Under the pieces are notes generated by a model. That model was not told the DNA's origin, did not search any database, and worked only from the letters and a program-made list of their open reading frames with translations. From Prevotella sp. (GTDB lineage: Bacteria; Bacteroidota; Bacteroidia; Bacteroidales; Bacteroidaceae): a stretch of DNA of 64,000 nt. Made by a program: the position numbers and the translations under genes. The DNA is taken from contig JAGAYI010000002.1 of NCBI GenBank assembly GCA_017940545.1, forward strand, positions 1 through 64,000, in the 5' to 3' direction. Each line of letters begins with the position of its first letter. The first letter of the stretch is position 1. Shown here piece after piece: positions 34,630-46,100 of this stretch.

Positions 34630-36435
34630 TTAATACGCCTTTTCGTGCACTCCCTTGACGGCACGCCCGCTTGGGTCGTTCATGTTACGGAAGGCGGCAT
34701 CCCATTCAAGGGCGATGGCTGTCGAGCAGGCTACGCTGGCCTCCGAGGGTACGCTGCGGGCAGCGGAGTCGCTGGGGAAATGCTCGGCGAAGATGCTGCG
34801 GTAGTAGTACTCCTCCTTGTTCTTCGGCGGATTGATGGGGAAACGCTCGGCAGCGTGAGCCATCTGCTCGTCGGTAACGGCTTTGGAGGTGATGTCCTTG
34901 AGCGTGTCAATCCATGAATAGCCGACGCCGTCCGAGAACTGCTCCTTCTGGCGCCAGGCAACCTCGGCAGGCAGCAGGTCGGCAAAAGCCTCGCGCACAA
35001 TTCGCTTCTCAATCGTTGAGCCCGGACACACCTTCGCTTCGGGATTGGTACGCATGGCGACATCCAGGAACTCCTTGTCGAGGAATGGCACACGGCCCTC
35101 GACACCCCACGCCGACAGACTCTTGTTGGCGCGCAGACAGTCGTAGAGGTGGAGCTTGGAGAGTTTGCGAACTGTTTCCTCATGGAAGTCCTTGGCCGAC
35201 GGGGCTTTGTGGAAGTAGAGGTAGCCGCCGAATATCTCGTCGGCACCCTCGCCCGAGAGCACCATCTTGATGCCCATCGACTTGATGACGCGGGCCAGCA
35301 GATACATGGGTGTGGAGGCACGGACGGTGGTCACGTCGTAGGTCTCAATAAAGTAGATGACGTCGCGGATGGCATCGAGGCCCTCCTGTATGGTGTAGTT
35401 AATTTCGTGGTGTACGGTGCCGATGTGGTCGGCCACAAGTCGGGCTTTGGCCAAATCAGGCGCTCCCTTCAGTCCCACGGCAAAAGAGTGCAGACGTGGC
35501 CAGTAAGCCTTCGTCTTCGAATCGTCCTCAATGCGGTGCTCGGAGAATTTCTGGGCAATGGCGGAGATGACGCTTGAGTCAAGCCCCCCGGAGAGCAGCA
35601 CGCCGTAGGGCACGTCGGACATGAGCTGGCGACGGACGGCATCTTCGAGGGCATCGCGTATGGCCCCGACGCAGGCTCCGTTATCCTTGACGGCATCATA
35701 GTCAAACCAGTCGCGGCGATAATACCGTTTTAGTTTAGAGTTTAGAGTGGAGAGTGTAGAGTTTGCTACCGCTGCGTCTTCTCCGGTAGTATCTCGAGCG
35801 GTAGCAAACTCTCCGCTCTCCACCCTACACCCTTCACTAAATAGATAGTGTCCAGGCAAGAACGGCTCGTAACGCTCACACTGGCCCTCGAGGGCTTTCA
35901 GTTCGGAGGCCACGTAGATGGTCCCGTCGCTGTCGTAACCTATATAAAGAGGTATGACACCAATGGGGTCGCGGGCAATGAGGAACTCATTGCGCTCCTC
36001 GTCGTAGAGCACAAAGGCAAAGATGCCGCTGAGTTGCTCAAGCATCTGGAGAATCTGCTTGTGGGTGATATTACTCCCCTCGCCCTTAGGAGAGGGGGCG
36101 GGGGTGAGGCTTCTGTAGAGCGCCAGAATCACCTCGCAGTCGCTGCCTGTCTGGAATTCATACTGACCGGCATAGCGACGACGTATTTCCTGATGGTTAT
36201 AAATTTCGCCATTCACGGCCAGCACCTGCTTGTGGTCTGGCGAATAAAGGGGTTGCCCGCCACTCTCCGGATCGACAATGCTCAGTCGCTCGTGGGCGAG
36301 GATGGCACTTCCGCCACAGTATATTCCACTCCAGTCAGGACCGCGATGGCGGATTTTCTGACTCATTCTCAATGCTTTCTGACGCTGTTCCGGCGTCTGT
36401 TCCTTCACGTTCAGGATTGCTGTTATTCCACACAT
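34630..36435 (-). CDS. asnB: Asparagine synthase B (glutamine-hydrolysing)
   Basis: 601 residues versus ~555 for the usual AsnB. Makes asparagine from aspartate, glutamine and ATP. Cys2 (MCGITAIL) is the glutaminase nucleophile; RGPDWSG, HERLSIVD, NGEIYNH and the ATP-pyrophosphatase loop LLSGGLDSSVIS are intact. The extra length is two in-frame inserts: ~16 residues (SLTPAPSPKGEGSNITHK) from the palindromic element, and ~34 residues after HYLFSEG from a heptad inverted repeat at 35732-35838. Both fall in loops of the N-terminal domain. It starts 12 bases after the carA-carB stop. Confidence 0.95.
   Translation of the reverse strand: MCGITAILNVKEQTPEQRQKALRMSQKIRHRGPDWSGIYCGGSAILAHERLSIVDPESGGQPLYSPDHKQVLAVNGEIYNHQEIRRRYAGQYEFQTGSDCEVILALYRSLTPAPSPKGEGSNITHKQILQMLEQLSGIFAFVLYDEERNEFLIARDPIGVIPLYIGYDSDGTIYVASELKALEGQCERYEPFLPGHYLFSEGCRVESGEFATARDTTGEDAAVANSTLSTLNSKLKRYYRRDWFDYDAVKDNGACVGAIRDALEDAVRRQLMSDVPYGVLLSGGLDSSVISAIAQKFSEHRIEDDSKTKAYWPRLHSFAVGLKGAPDLAKARLVADHIGTVHHEINYTIQEGLDAIRDVIYFIETYDVTTVRASTPMYLLARVIKSMGIKMVLSGEGADEIFGGYLYFHKAPSAKDFHEETVRKLSKLHLYDCLRANKSLSAWGVEGRVPFLDKEFLDVAMRTNPEAKVCPGSTIEKRIVREAFADLLPAEVAWRQKEQFSDGVGYSWIDTLKDITSKAVTDEQMAHAAERFPINPPKNKEEYYYRSIFAEHFPSDSAARSVPSEASVACSTAIALEWDAAFRNMNDPSGRAVKGVHEKAY
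35732..35838. repeat. Heptad inverted repeat inside asnB
   Basis: Left arm: AGTTTAG, AGTTTAG, AGTGGAG, AGTGTAG then AGTTTGCTACCGCT (35732-35773). Right arm (35797-35838) is the inverted version, with heptads followed by AGCGGTAGCAAACT. 7-base period; the same anchor and heptads occur at 62701-62822. It stays in frame with asnB. Confidence 0.85.
36068..36109. repeat. Palindromic element copy in asnB
   Basis: One copy of the ~42-bp element (TACTCCCCTC... stem ...GGGGGTGAGG). It encodes SLTPAPSPKGEGS in asnB on the minus strand. Unlike the gltB and carA-carB copies it has no inverted partner nearby. Confidence 0.85.
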
Positions 36436-36447
36436 AACTATTCTGTT

Positions 36448-39336
36448 TTAAAGGTACGACAAATACAAGTAATTAGTCTGAGCCGGGTATTCCGCTGCCA
36501 GCGTGTCTATCTGGCTGACCGTAGGAACGACACCCAGTTCCTTACGCCAACTGCGAACCAGCAGGCCGCCCTCTTCCATGGACATGTCTGCCTCCAGTCC
36601 GATAGCACGCGCTATCTGGAAGTCGGAGAAACCATAGACCTTGGCCTCGCGCAGCAGTTCGACGAACTCCGGAGCCTCGAGAAACTCGATGAGTTCCATG
36701 GGCTCCATGCAGGCCACCATCTCCGCAAGGGGGCGGTACTCGCGCAGCCGCAGGTCAATTGCCACCACCTTCCGCAGTTTCTCGAGGAACCAGCGGTCTA
36801 TCTTGGTCAGGTCGTGAATCTGCTCAATCGTATAGCCCATCTGCATGGCTTTCGAAATGACGAAGATGCGGTTCTCCGTGGCATGCAGCAGCGCATCCTG
36901 CATATCGTCAACCCGCAGCACCTTGTTCTCCACGAATCCATGCATGCCTTGGCCTATCATGCGCAATCCCTTCTGCAGCGCTTCCTCGAAGGTACGGCCT
37001 ATAGCCATCACTTCGCCCACGCTCTTCATCGACGACCCGAGCTGATGATTCACCCCATGGAACTTCGTGAGGTCCCAACGCGGAATCTTGCACACCACAT
37101 AGTCGAGGGCAGGCTCGAAGAAGGCGCTGGTGGTCTTCGTTACCGAGTTCTTCAGTTCGAAGAGCCCGTAGCCCAGTCCTAACTTGGCTGCCACGAAGGC
37201 CAACGGATAGCCAGTGGCCTTCGATGCCAACGCCGACGAACGCGAGAGACGGGCATTTACCTCGATGACACGGTAGTCCTCCGACTGTGGGTCGAGGGCG
37301 TACTGCACGTTACACTCACCGACAATGCCGATGTGGCGGATAATCTTAATGGCCAGCGCACGCAGCTTGTGGTACTCGGCATTAGTCAGCGTCTGACTGG
37401 GCGCCACCACAATACTTTCGCCCGTATGGATGCCCAGCGGGTCGAAGTTCTCCATGTTACAGACGGTGATGCAGTTGTCGTAGCGGTCGCGTACCACCTC
37501 GTACTCAATCTCCTTCCAGCCTCTCAGCGACTTCTCCACCAGTACCTGTGGCGAGAACGAGAATGCTTCCTCCGCCTGCTGCTCCAGTTCTTCATCGTTG
37601 TCACAGAAGCCCGAGCCCAGCCCGCCTAACGCGTAGGCAGCTCTCAGTATCACGGGGTAGCCTAACTCTTTCGCAGCCTTACGCACTTCCTCGATGGTGC
37701 TGCACGCATGGCTCTTGATGGTCTTCACGCCTATCTCGTCGAGTCGCTTCACGAAGAGGTCACGGTCTTCGGTGTCAATGATGGCCTGCACGGGAGTTCC
37801 TAACACCTTCACGCCATATTTCTCCAGCACGCCACGCTTGTAGAGCTCCACACCGCAGTTGAGTGCCGTCTGTCCGCCAAACGACAGCAGGATGCCGTCA
37901 GGCCGTTCCTTTTCAATAATACGCTCCACGAAGTCTGGTTGTACGGGCTGGAAATATACCGTGTCGGCAATGCCCTTCGAGGTCTGTACCGTAGCGATGT
38001 TGGGATTGATGAGCACTGAGTGGATGCCCTCCTCCTTCAGGGCCTTCAGCGCCTGGGCACCGCTATAGTCAAACTCTCCGGCCTGACCGATTTTCAGGGC
38101 TCCGGAACCGAGAAGGAGAACCTTTGTCTCACCCCCAACCCCTCTCCCAAGGAGAGGGAAGTAATTGCTCTTGCCGGCAGGGTTATCAGTGAAAGAACTA
38201 TCTACTCCCCCCTCCTTGGGAGAGGGGTTGGGGGTGAGGCTTCTGACAAACTCGTCAAACAGGAATTCTGTATCTACCGGTCCCGAGCAGGCTTCCGGAT
38301 GGAATTGCGCCGAAAACCAAGGGTAGGTCTTGTGGCGGATACCCTCGTTCGAACCGTCGTTCATGTTCACGAAGAGTGGTTCCCAGTCGGCAGGCAGCGT
38401 CTTGTCATCAACGGCATAGCCGTGATTCTGTGACGTGATGAAACACTGTGTGCTGCCTACCCGTTGCACGGGCTGGTTGTGCGAACGGTGACCGTATTTC
38501 AGTTTGTAGGTCTTGGCACCTGCCGCACGGGCCAGCAGCTGGTTGCCCAGGCAGATGCCCATGCAGGGGCGTACATGCCCGTTGTTCAGGAACTGGCGGA
38601 TATGCTGCACGGTGGTTTCGCAGCGCTCCGGGTCGCCAGGGCCATTAGCCAGAAACAGACCGTCGAACTCCAACTGGTTGAAGTCGTAGTCCCAGGGCAC
38701 GCGCACCACCTCCACGCCGCGGTTCAGCAAGCAGCGGATGATGTTCGCCTTCACACCGCAATCGACCAGCACCACACGTGGGAGTGAAGAGTGAGGAGCG
38801 GACGTGACATCCGGGTAATAGGTGATGACCTCCTTACAGCTCACCTTCTCCACCCAGTTCACGCTCCCATAGTTCTCCTGTTCATGGTGAGCGGTAGCAC
38901 GTTCTTCGTTTACAACAATTCGTCCCATCATGACTCCATGTTCCCGGAGCACTTTTGTCAAGCGTCGCGTGTCTATGCCCGTGATGGCAGGAATCTTCTC
39001 ACGTTTCAGCCATGAAGCCAGACTCTCGCGGGCATTCCAGTGTGAGTACTTCTCGCTATAATCAGCTACGACCAGCGCCTTGACGTGAATTCGCTCACTC
39101 TCCATGAACAGGGGGATTCCGTCGCTGCCCGAGCCAGTATCGGGTACACCGTAGTTTCCTATCAGCGGAAAGGTGCTTACCAGTATCTGCCCCGCATAGC
39201 TGGGGTCGGTCAGACTCTCCGGATATCCCGTCATGGCTGTGTTGAACACTACCTCGCCAGCCGTGTCATGCTCGTAGCCAAAGGACCAGCCACAAAACAC
39301 GCTTCCATCTTCAAGTATCAGTTTTGCTGCTCTCAT
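36448..39336 (-). CDS. CarA fused to the N-terminal half of CarB
   Basis: 962 residues. Residues 1-~365 are CarA: glutaminase motif CMGICLGNQLL and HPEA near 355. Residues ~404-962 are only the first half of CarB: the carboxyphosphate ATP-grasp domain (KVLLLGSGALKIGQAGEFDYSG, ALGGLGSGFCDN, GIHTGESIVVAPSQTL, EVNARLSRSSALASKATGYPLA) and the oligomerisation domain. The frame stops after QIDTLAAEYPAQTNYLYLSYL, where normal CarB (~1070 residues) enters its second ATP-grasp and allosteric domains. The linker (~366-403) is made of two inverted palindromic elements, and a 7-bp repeat adds ~10 residues near 185. It makes carbamoyl phosphate only if the second half is supplied elsewhere. 13 bases after the PurF-like gene, 12 before asnB. 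Confidence 0.9.
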   Translation of the reverse strand: MRAAKLILEDGSVFCGWSFGYEHDTAGEVVFNTAMTGYPESLTDPSYAGQILVSTFPLIGNYGVPDTGSGSDGIPLFMESERIHVKALVVADYSEKYSHWNARESLASWLKREKIPAITGIDTRRLTKVLREHGVMMGRIVVNEERATAHHEQENYGSVNWVEKVSCKEVITYYPDVTSAPHSSLPRVVLVDCGVKANIIRCLLNRGVEVVRVPWDYDFNQLEFDGLFLANGPGDPERCETTVQHIRQFLNNGHVRPCMGICLGNQLLARAAGAKTYKLKYGHRSHNQPVQRVGSTQCFITSQNHGYAVDDKTLPADWEPLFVNMNDGSNEGIRHKTYPWFSAQFHPEACSGPVDTEFLFDEFVRSLTPNPSPKEGGVDSSFTDNPAGKSNYFPLLGRGVGGETKVLLLGSGALKIGQAGEFDYSGAQALKALKEEGIHSVLINPNIATVQTSKGIADTVYFQPVQPDFVERIIEKERPDGILLSFGGQTALNCGVELYKRGVLEKYGVKVLGTPVQAIIDTEDRDLFVKRLDEIGVKTIKSHACSTIEEVRKAAKELGYPVILRAAYALGGLGSGFCDNDEELEQQAEEAFSFSPQVLVEKSLRGWKEIEYEVVRDRYDNCITVCNMENFDPLGIHTGESIVVAPSQTLTNAEYHKLRALAIKIIRHIGIVGECNVQYALDPQSEDYRVIEVNARLSRSSALASKATGYPLAFVAAKLGLGYGLFELKNSVTKTTSAFFEPALDYVVCKIPRWDLTKFHGVNHQLGSSMKSVGEVMAIGRTFEEALQKGLRMIGQGMHGFVENKVLRVDDMQDALLHATENRIFVISKAMQMGYTIEQIHDLTKIDRWFLEKLRKVVAIDLRLREYRPLAEMVACMEPMELIEFLEAPEFVELLREAKVYGFSDFQIARAIGLEADMSMEEGGLLVRSWRKELGVVPTVSQIDTLAAEYPAQTNYLYLSYL
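38128..38239. repeat. Inverted pair of palindromic elements at the carA/carB junction
   Basis: Copies at 38128-38168 and 38199-38239 face each other across ~30 bases; each holds its own CTCTCC/GGAGAG stem. Their translation (SLTPNPSPKEGG ... PLLGRGVGGE) is the whole linker between the CarA and CarB parts. Confidence 0.9.
38783..38803. repeat. 7-bp repeat insert in the CarA part
   Basis: AGTGAAG, AGTGAGG, AGCGGAC on the plus strand; on the coding strand this gives SAPHSSLP, a short loop just before VVLVDCGVKANI that ordinary CarA lacks. Confidence 0.65.
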
Positions 39337-39349
39337 ATTATATGATTTT

Positions 39350-41080
39350 CTATATATGCGTTTTCTCTATGTAGTTTACAAATGCTTCGTTACAGAGGCG
39401 CATGCCTCCAGGTGTTGGGTATCGCCCCGTAAAGTACCAGTCGCCCGGGTGGTTCGGGCAGGCCGTATGTAAGCCCTCTATGCTTTGGAACACCAGTTCT
39501 ACGGGAGTCTGCATGCCCTCCGGGAGAAGCATCTCAACGATTTTGCGGTTGATGTCTTCTAACGTGAAAGGTGCATAGATGGCACGGACATGGTTTGTGG
39601 ACAATGGTTCTGCCTTGCACTTCCGGTAAACTTCTGTCAACAGCTGCTGCATTCCCCTCTCCTTGATGAGTGCGATGGCGGCACGGAAGGCACAGAGTTC
39701 CTCTAAGTGTGACATGTCGATGCCATAATAGTCGGGGTAGCGGATCTGCGGCGAGCTCGACACCATCACGATTTTCTTGGGGTGCAGACGGTCGAGAATC
39801 TTGAAGATGCTTTCCCGGAGCGTTGTTCCCCTGACAATGCTGTCGTCGATAATAACGAGATTGTCTTCGTAGGGTCTGACCGAGCCGTAGGTGATGTCAT
39901 AGACATGAGCGGCCAAATCGTTGCGTTCGCTATTGTCGGCAATGAAGGTGCGCAGCTTGATGTCTTTCCACACCACCTTCTCGGTTCGTACGTTAAGGCC
40001 GCGCTGACGGAAACCGTCCGTCATGCCGCAGTAGGCCACCTCGGCCGTATTGGGAATGTAGGAGAACACCGTGTTCTCAGTCTCACCATTGATGGCTTGC
40101 AGTATGGTGGGTGTCAGTTGCTCGCCCAGCCGCTTGCGCTCCTGATAGATGTCACCATCAGAGCCCCGGCTGAAGTAGATGCGTTCGAAACTACAGGCAC
40201 TAAACTGCCGCGGCGGCAAAATCTGTTCTGTATGGCACTCGCCGTCATGCCGCACAATGAGTGCCTCGCCCGGTTTCAGCTCATGAATGTTCTCACGCTG
40301 AAGATTGAACGTGGTCTGCAGGACAGGACGTTCGCTGGCAAGTGCCACTATCTCGGTGTCACGGTAGTAAAATGCCGGACGGATGCCCCAGGGGTCTCTC
40401 ATGGCGAACATCTCACCACTTCCGGTCAGTCCGCATATCACGTAGCCGCCGTCGTAGTGCTGCATGGTGGTTTTCAGCACATTGGCCATATCCACATGGT
40501 CGTCAATATATTGTGTAACATCAAGGCCCTCGAGCCCCTTCTGCTTAGCTTCAGCAAACAGCCGTTCCACCTCACGGTCCAGACGGTGCCCCATCAGTTC
40601 CAGCGTGATGTAGGTGTCGCTGTAGATGCGTGGTGACTGTCCCTGAGCAGTGAGGAACTGGAACACCTCGTCTATATTCGTCATGTTGAAGTTGCCGCAC
40701 AGGCAGAGGTTCTTTGCCCGCCAGTTGTTGCGACGCAGAAAGGGGTGCACGAAGGTCAGCCCACTCTTGCCCGTGGTCGAATAGCGCAGGTGCCCCATCA
40801 GCAGTTCGCCTGCCATCTCTGCAGTAACCCGCGAGAAAATCTCCGTGATGGCATCCTTACCCTCAGCTTTCTCACGGAACATATACTCCGTGCCAGGCTT
40901 GTTGGCCAGGCTCACCGAGGCAATGCCGGCACCTTCCTGTCCGCGGTTGTGCTGCTTCTCCATCATCAGGTAGAGTTTATTGAAGCCCCACGCCCATGTA
41001 CCGTACTTCTGCCCGTAGTACTCTAAAGGTTTCAGCAGGCGAATCATCGCCACGCCACACTCATGCTTCAGCTGTTCCAT
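39350..41080 (-). CDS. PurF-like amidophosphoribosyltransferase
   Basis: 576 residues. An N-terminal class II glutaminase domain (MEQLKHECGVAM, candidate nucleophile Cys8 after a short propeptide; NRGQEGAGIA, HLRYSTTG, NFNMTN) is followed by a phosphoribosyltransferase domain with the PRPP loop VIIDDSIVRGTT. It resembles PurF, the first step of purine synthesis, but belongs to the variant I associate with carAB in Bacteroidales and has an extra C-terminal region (PVELVFQSIEGLHTACPNHPGDWYFTGRYPTPGG). Whether it is the housekeeping PurF or a specialised paralogue cannot be decided here. It lies between pyrG and carA-carB. Confidence 0.85.
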   Translation of the reverse strand: MEQLKHECGVAMIRLLKPLEYYGQKYGTWAWGFNKLYLMMEKQHNRGQEGAGIASVSLANKPGTEYMFREKAEGKDAITEIFSRVTAEMAGELLMGHLRYSTTGKSGLTFVHPFLRRNNWRAKNLCLCGNFNMTNIDEVFQFLTAQGQSPRIYSDTYITLELMGHRLDREVERLFAEAKQKGLEGLDVTQYIDDHVDMANVLKTTMQHYDGGYVICGLTGSGEMFAMRDPWGIRPAFYYRDTEIVALASERPVLQTTFNLQRENIHELKPGEALIVRHDGECHTEQILPPRQFSACSFERIYFSRGSDGDIYQERKRLGEQLTPTILQAINGETENTVFSYIPNTAEVAYCGMTDGFRQRGLNVRTEKVVWKDIKLRTFIADNSERNDLAAHVYDITYGSVRPYEDNLVIIDDSIVRGTTLRESIFKILDRLHPKKIVMVSSSPQIRYPDYYGIDMSHLEELCAFRAAIALIKERGMQQLLTEVYRKCKAEPLSTNHVRAIYAPFTLEDINRKIVEMLLPEGMQTPVELVFQSIEGLHTACPNHPGDWYFTGRYPTPGGMRLCNEAFVNYIEKTHI

Positions 41081-41081
41081 A

Positions 41082-43078
<1,997 letters not shown>

Positions 43079-43118
43079 CGCCCAAAATTAGACAAAATGA
43101 AGATTTAGATAGGATAAT

Positions 43119-46100
43119 ATGACAAAAAGTAAGCAAAACGGACTGTATCAATCGCAGTATGAACATGATGCTTGTGGCGTGGGCATGGTAGTTAACATAC
43201 ATGGTGGCAAGAGTCACGAACTGGTTGACCAGGCGCTGCGCGTGCTGGAGAACATGGAGCACCGAGGTGCCGAAACCCGTGACAAGACAGGCGATGGTGC
43301 AGGAATCATGCTGCAGATACCCCATGAGTTCATTCTTTTGCAGGGCATCCCTGTACCTGAAAAGGGGAAGTACGGTACAGGTCTGGTGTTTCTTCCCAAA
43401 GAAGAGAAGTCGCAACAGGAGATACTTTCTGTGATGATAGAGGAGATAGAGCGCGAGGGCTTGCAGCTGATGCACTTGCGTACGGTTCCTACTTGTCCGG
43501 AAGTGCTGGGTGAGGCAGCTCGCGAAGTCGAGCCTGACATCAAGCAAATATTTGTGAAGAGGAGCCTCTCCCCCGGCCCCTCTCCAAGGGGAGAGGGGAG
43601 TGATTACACTCCAGGCGAAGAAGAGAAGGCGTTAGACCGTACCTTATATATAATAAGGAAAAAGATTGAGAAAAGGGTAGCGGAAATGGTATCTACTTCT
43701 CTTTCCCCTCGGAGAGGGGTAGGGGGTGAGGCTTTTGAGTCTTTTTATATCTGCTCGCTTTCCACGAAGAATATCATCTATAAGGGTATGCTGACCAGCG
43801 GACAGTTGCGCCGGTATTTCCCTGACCTGTCGAATCCCTATTTTACAAGCGGATTAGCGCTGGTGCATTCACGTTTCTCAACCAACACATTCCCAACATG
43901 GAGTTTAGCCCAGCCTTTCCGCTTGTTAGCTCACAACGGTGAAATCAACACTATTCGTGGTAACCGCGGCTGGATGAAGGCTCGTGAGAGTGTGCTCAGC
44001 AGCAAGGCTCTGGGTGATGTGAAGCAGATTTCCCCCATTGTACAGGAAGGCATGAGCGATTCTGCCAGTCTTGACAACGTGTTTGAGTTCCTGATGATGA
44101 GCGGCCTGTCATTGCCTCAGGCAATGGCTATTCTGGTGCCGGAGTCGTTCAACGACAAGAATCCCATCTCGGAAGATCTCAAGGCATTCTACGAGTACCA
44201 TTCCATCTTGATGGAGCCGTGGGACGGTCCTGCCGCCCTGCTGTTCTCTGACGGTCGCTATGCCGGAGGCATGCTCGACAGGAACGGTCTTCGTCCCAGC
44301 CGATACACCATTACCAGACAAGGCGTGATGGTCGTTGCCTCCGAGGTTGGCGTCATGGACTTTGAGCCCGGCGATGTAGTGAGCAAAGGGCGCCTGCAGC
44401 CAGGAAAGATTCTGCTCATTGACACCCAGGAAGGCAAGATATACTATGACGGCGAGATCAAGGAACAGCTGGCTAAGGCATATCCCTATCGCGAGTGGCT
44501 CAGCGAGAACCGCGTGCAGCTGGAGAAACTGAAGAGCGGCCGCAAGGTGGAGAACGCTGTGGCAGACTTCGAGCGCAAGCTGCTGCAGTTCGGTTACGGG
44601 CAGGAGGACATTGATAAGACCATCATCCCGATGGCTACTGCGGGCCAGGAACCAGTAGCTGCTATGGGTAACGACACGCCACTGGCCGTCATCAGCGACC
44701 GTCCACAACTGCTGTTCAACTATTTCCGTCAGCAGTTTGCCCAGGTGACCAACCCAGCCATTGACCCTATCCGCGAGGAGCTGGTCATGTCACTCACGGA
44801 GTACATTGGTGCCGTGGGTACAAACATCCTGACACCCGACGCCTCGAACTGTAAGATGGTGCGTCTGCCACAACCCGTGCTGACAAACACCCAGCTTGAT
44901 ATATTATGTAACATCCGTTATAAAGGATTCAAGACGAAGAAACTGCCCATGACGTTTACACTCTCCCCCTTACCCCTCTCTGTGAGAGAGGGGAGTGATT
45001 ACACTCAGGCCGGAGAGGCTTTAAGGACTGCTCTTGATAAACTATGCAAGGATGCAGAAGCCAGCGTAGATGAAGGAGTAAACTACATTATCTTAACTGA
45101 TAAAGTGGATGACATAGAACCATCTACTCCCCTCTCCTTTGGAGAGGAGTCGGGGGTGAGGTTTTACATCCCCTCGCTGCTGGCTGTCTCTGCCGTTCAC
45201 CATTATCTCATCAGTGTGGGCAAGCGCGTCCAGACAGCCCTCATTGTTGAGAGCGGCGAGATTCGCGAGACGATGCATGCTGCCCTGCTGTTAGGCTACG
45301 GTGCATCGGCCTTATGTCCCTACATGACTTTCGCTATCCTCGACGATTTGGTAAAGCGCCACAAGATTCAGGAGGAGTATGCCACAGCCGAGAAAAACTA
45401 TATCAAGGCGGTGGATAAAGGTTTGAAGAAAATCATGTCGAAGATGGGCATATCAACTATCCGCTCGTATCGCGGTGCAAAGATTTTTGAGAGCATCGGA
45501 CTGGGCGAGGACCTGCTGCGCCGTTACTTCGGTACGGAGATGAGTTCCATAGGAGGCATCGGACTGAAGGAGATTGCGAGAGATCAAATCAGACTGAAGA
45601 CCCTCCCACAACCTCTCCCTGCGAGGGAAGGGAGGGGTTACCTCCCTAATCAGGGGCAGTTCTCGTGGAGAAAGGATGGCATCAAGCATGCCTGGAATCC
45701 CGAGACGATAGCCAAGTTACAGCTGGCCTGCCGACAAGGAGACTACGAGAAGTTCAAGGATTGGGCAAAAACGGTCGATGAAAAGGAGAGTCCCATTTTC
45801 CTTCGTGATTTCCTCACCTTTAAAAAGGTATCTACTCCCTTCTCTGGCAGAGAGGGGCAGGGGGTGAGTCTCGACGAGGTGGAGCCCATCGAGTCCATCG
45901 TGCGTCACTTTGTAACGGGAGCCATGTCGTTCGGTGCCCTGAGCATCGAGGCTCACGAGGCATTGGCACTGGCCATGAACAAACTGGGAGCACGCAGCAA
46001 TACCGGCGAAGGCGGCGAGGACAACGCCCGCTATCACTCAGAGGTGGATGGCGTCAGCCTTTCCAGCAAGACCAAGCAGATAGCCAGCGGACGTTTCGGC

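Noticed and set aside
35848..37182. 444-codon plus-strand open frame antisense to asnB and carA-carB
   Set aside because: It lies opposite two clearly homologous enzymes, spans their junction and shows no protein-family resemblance; shadow of codon bias on the coding strand.
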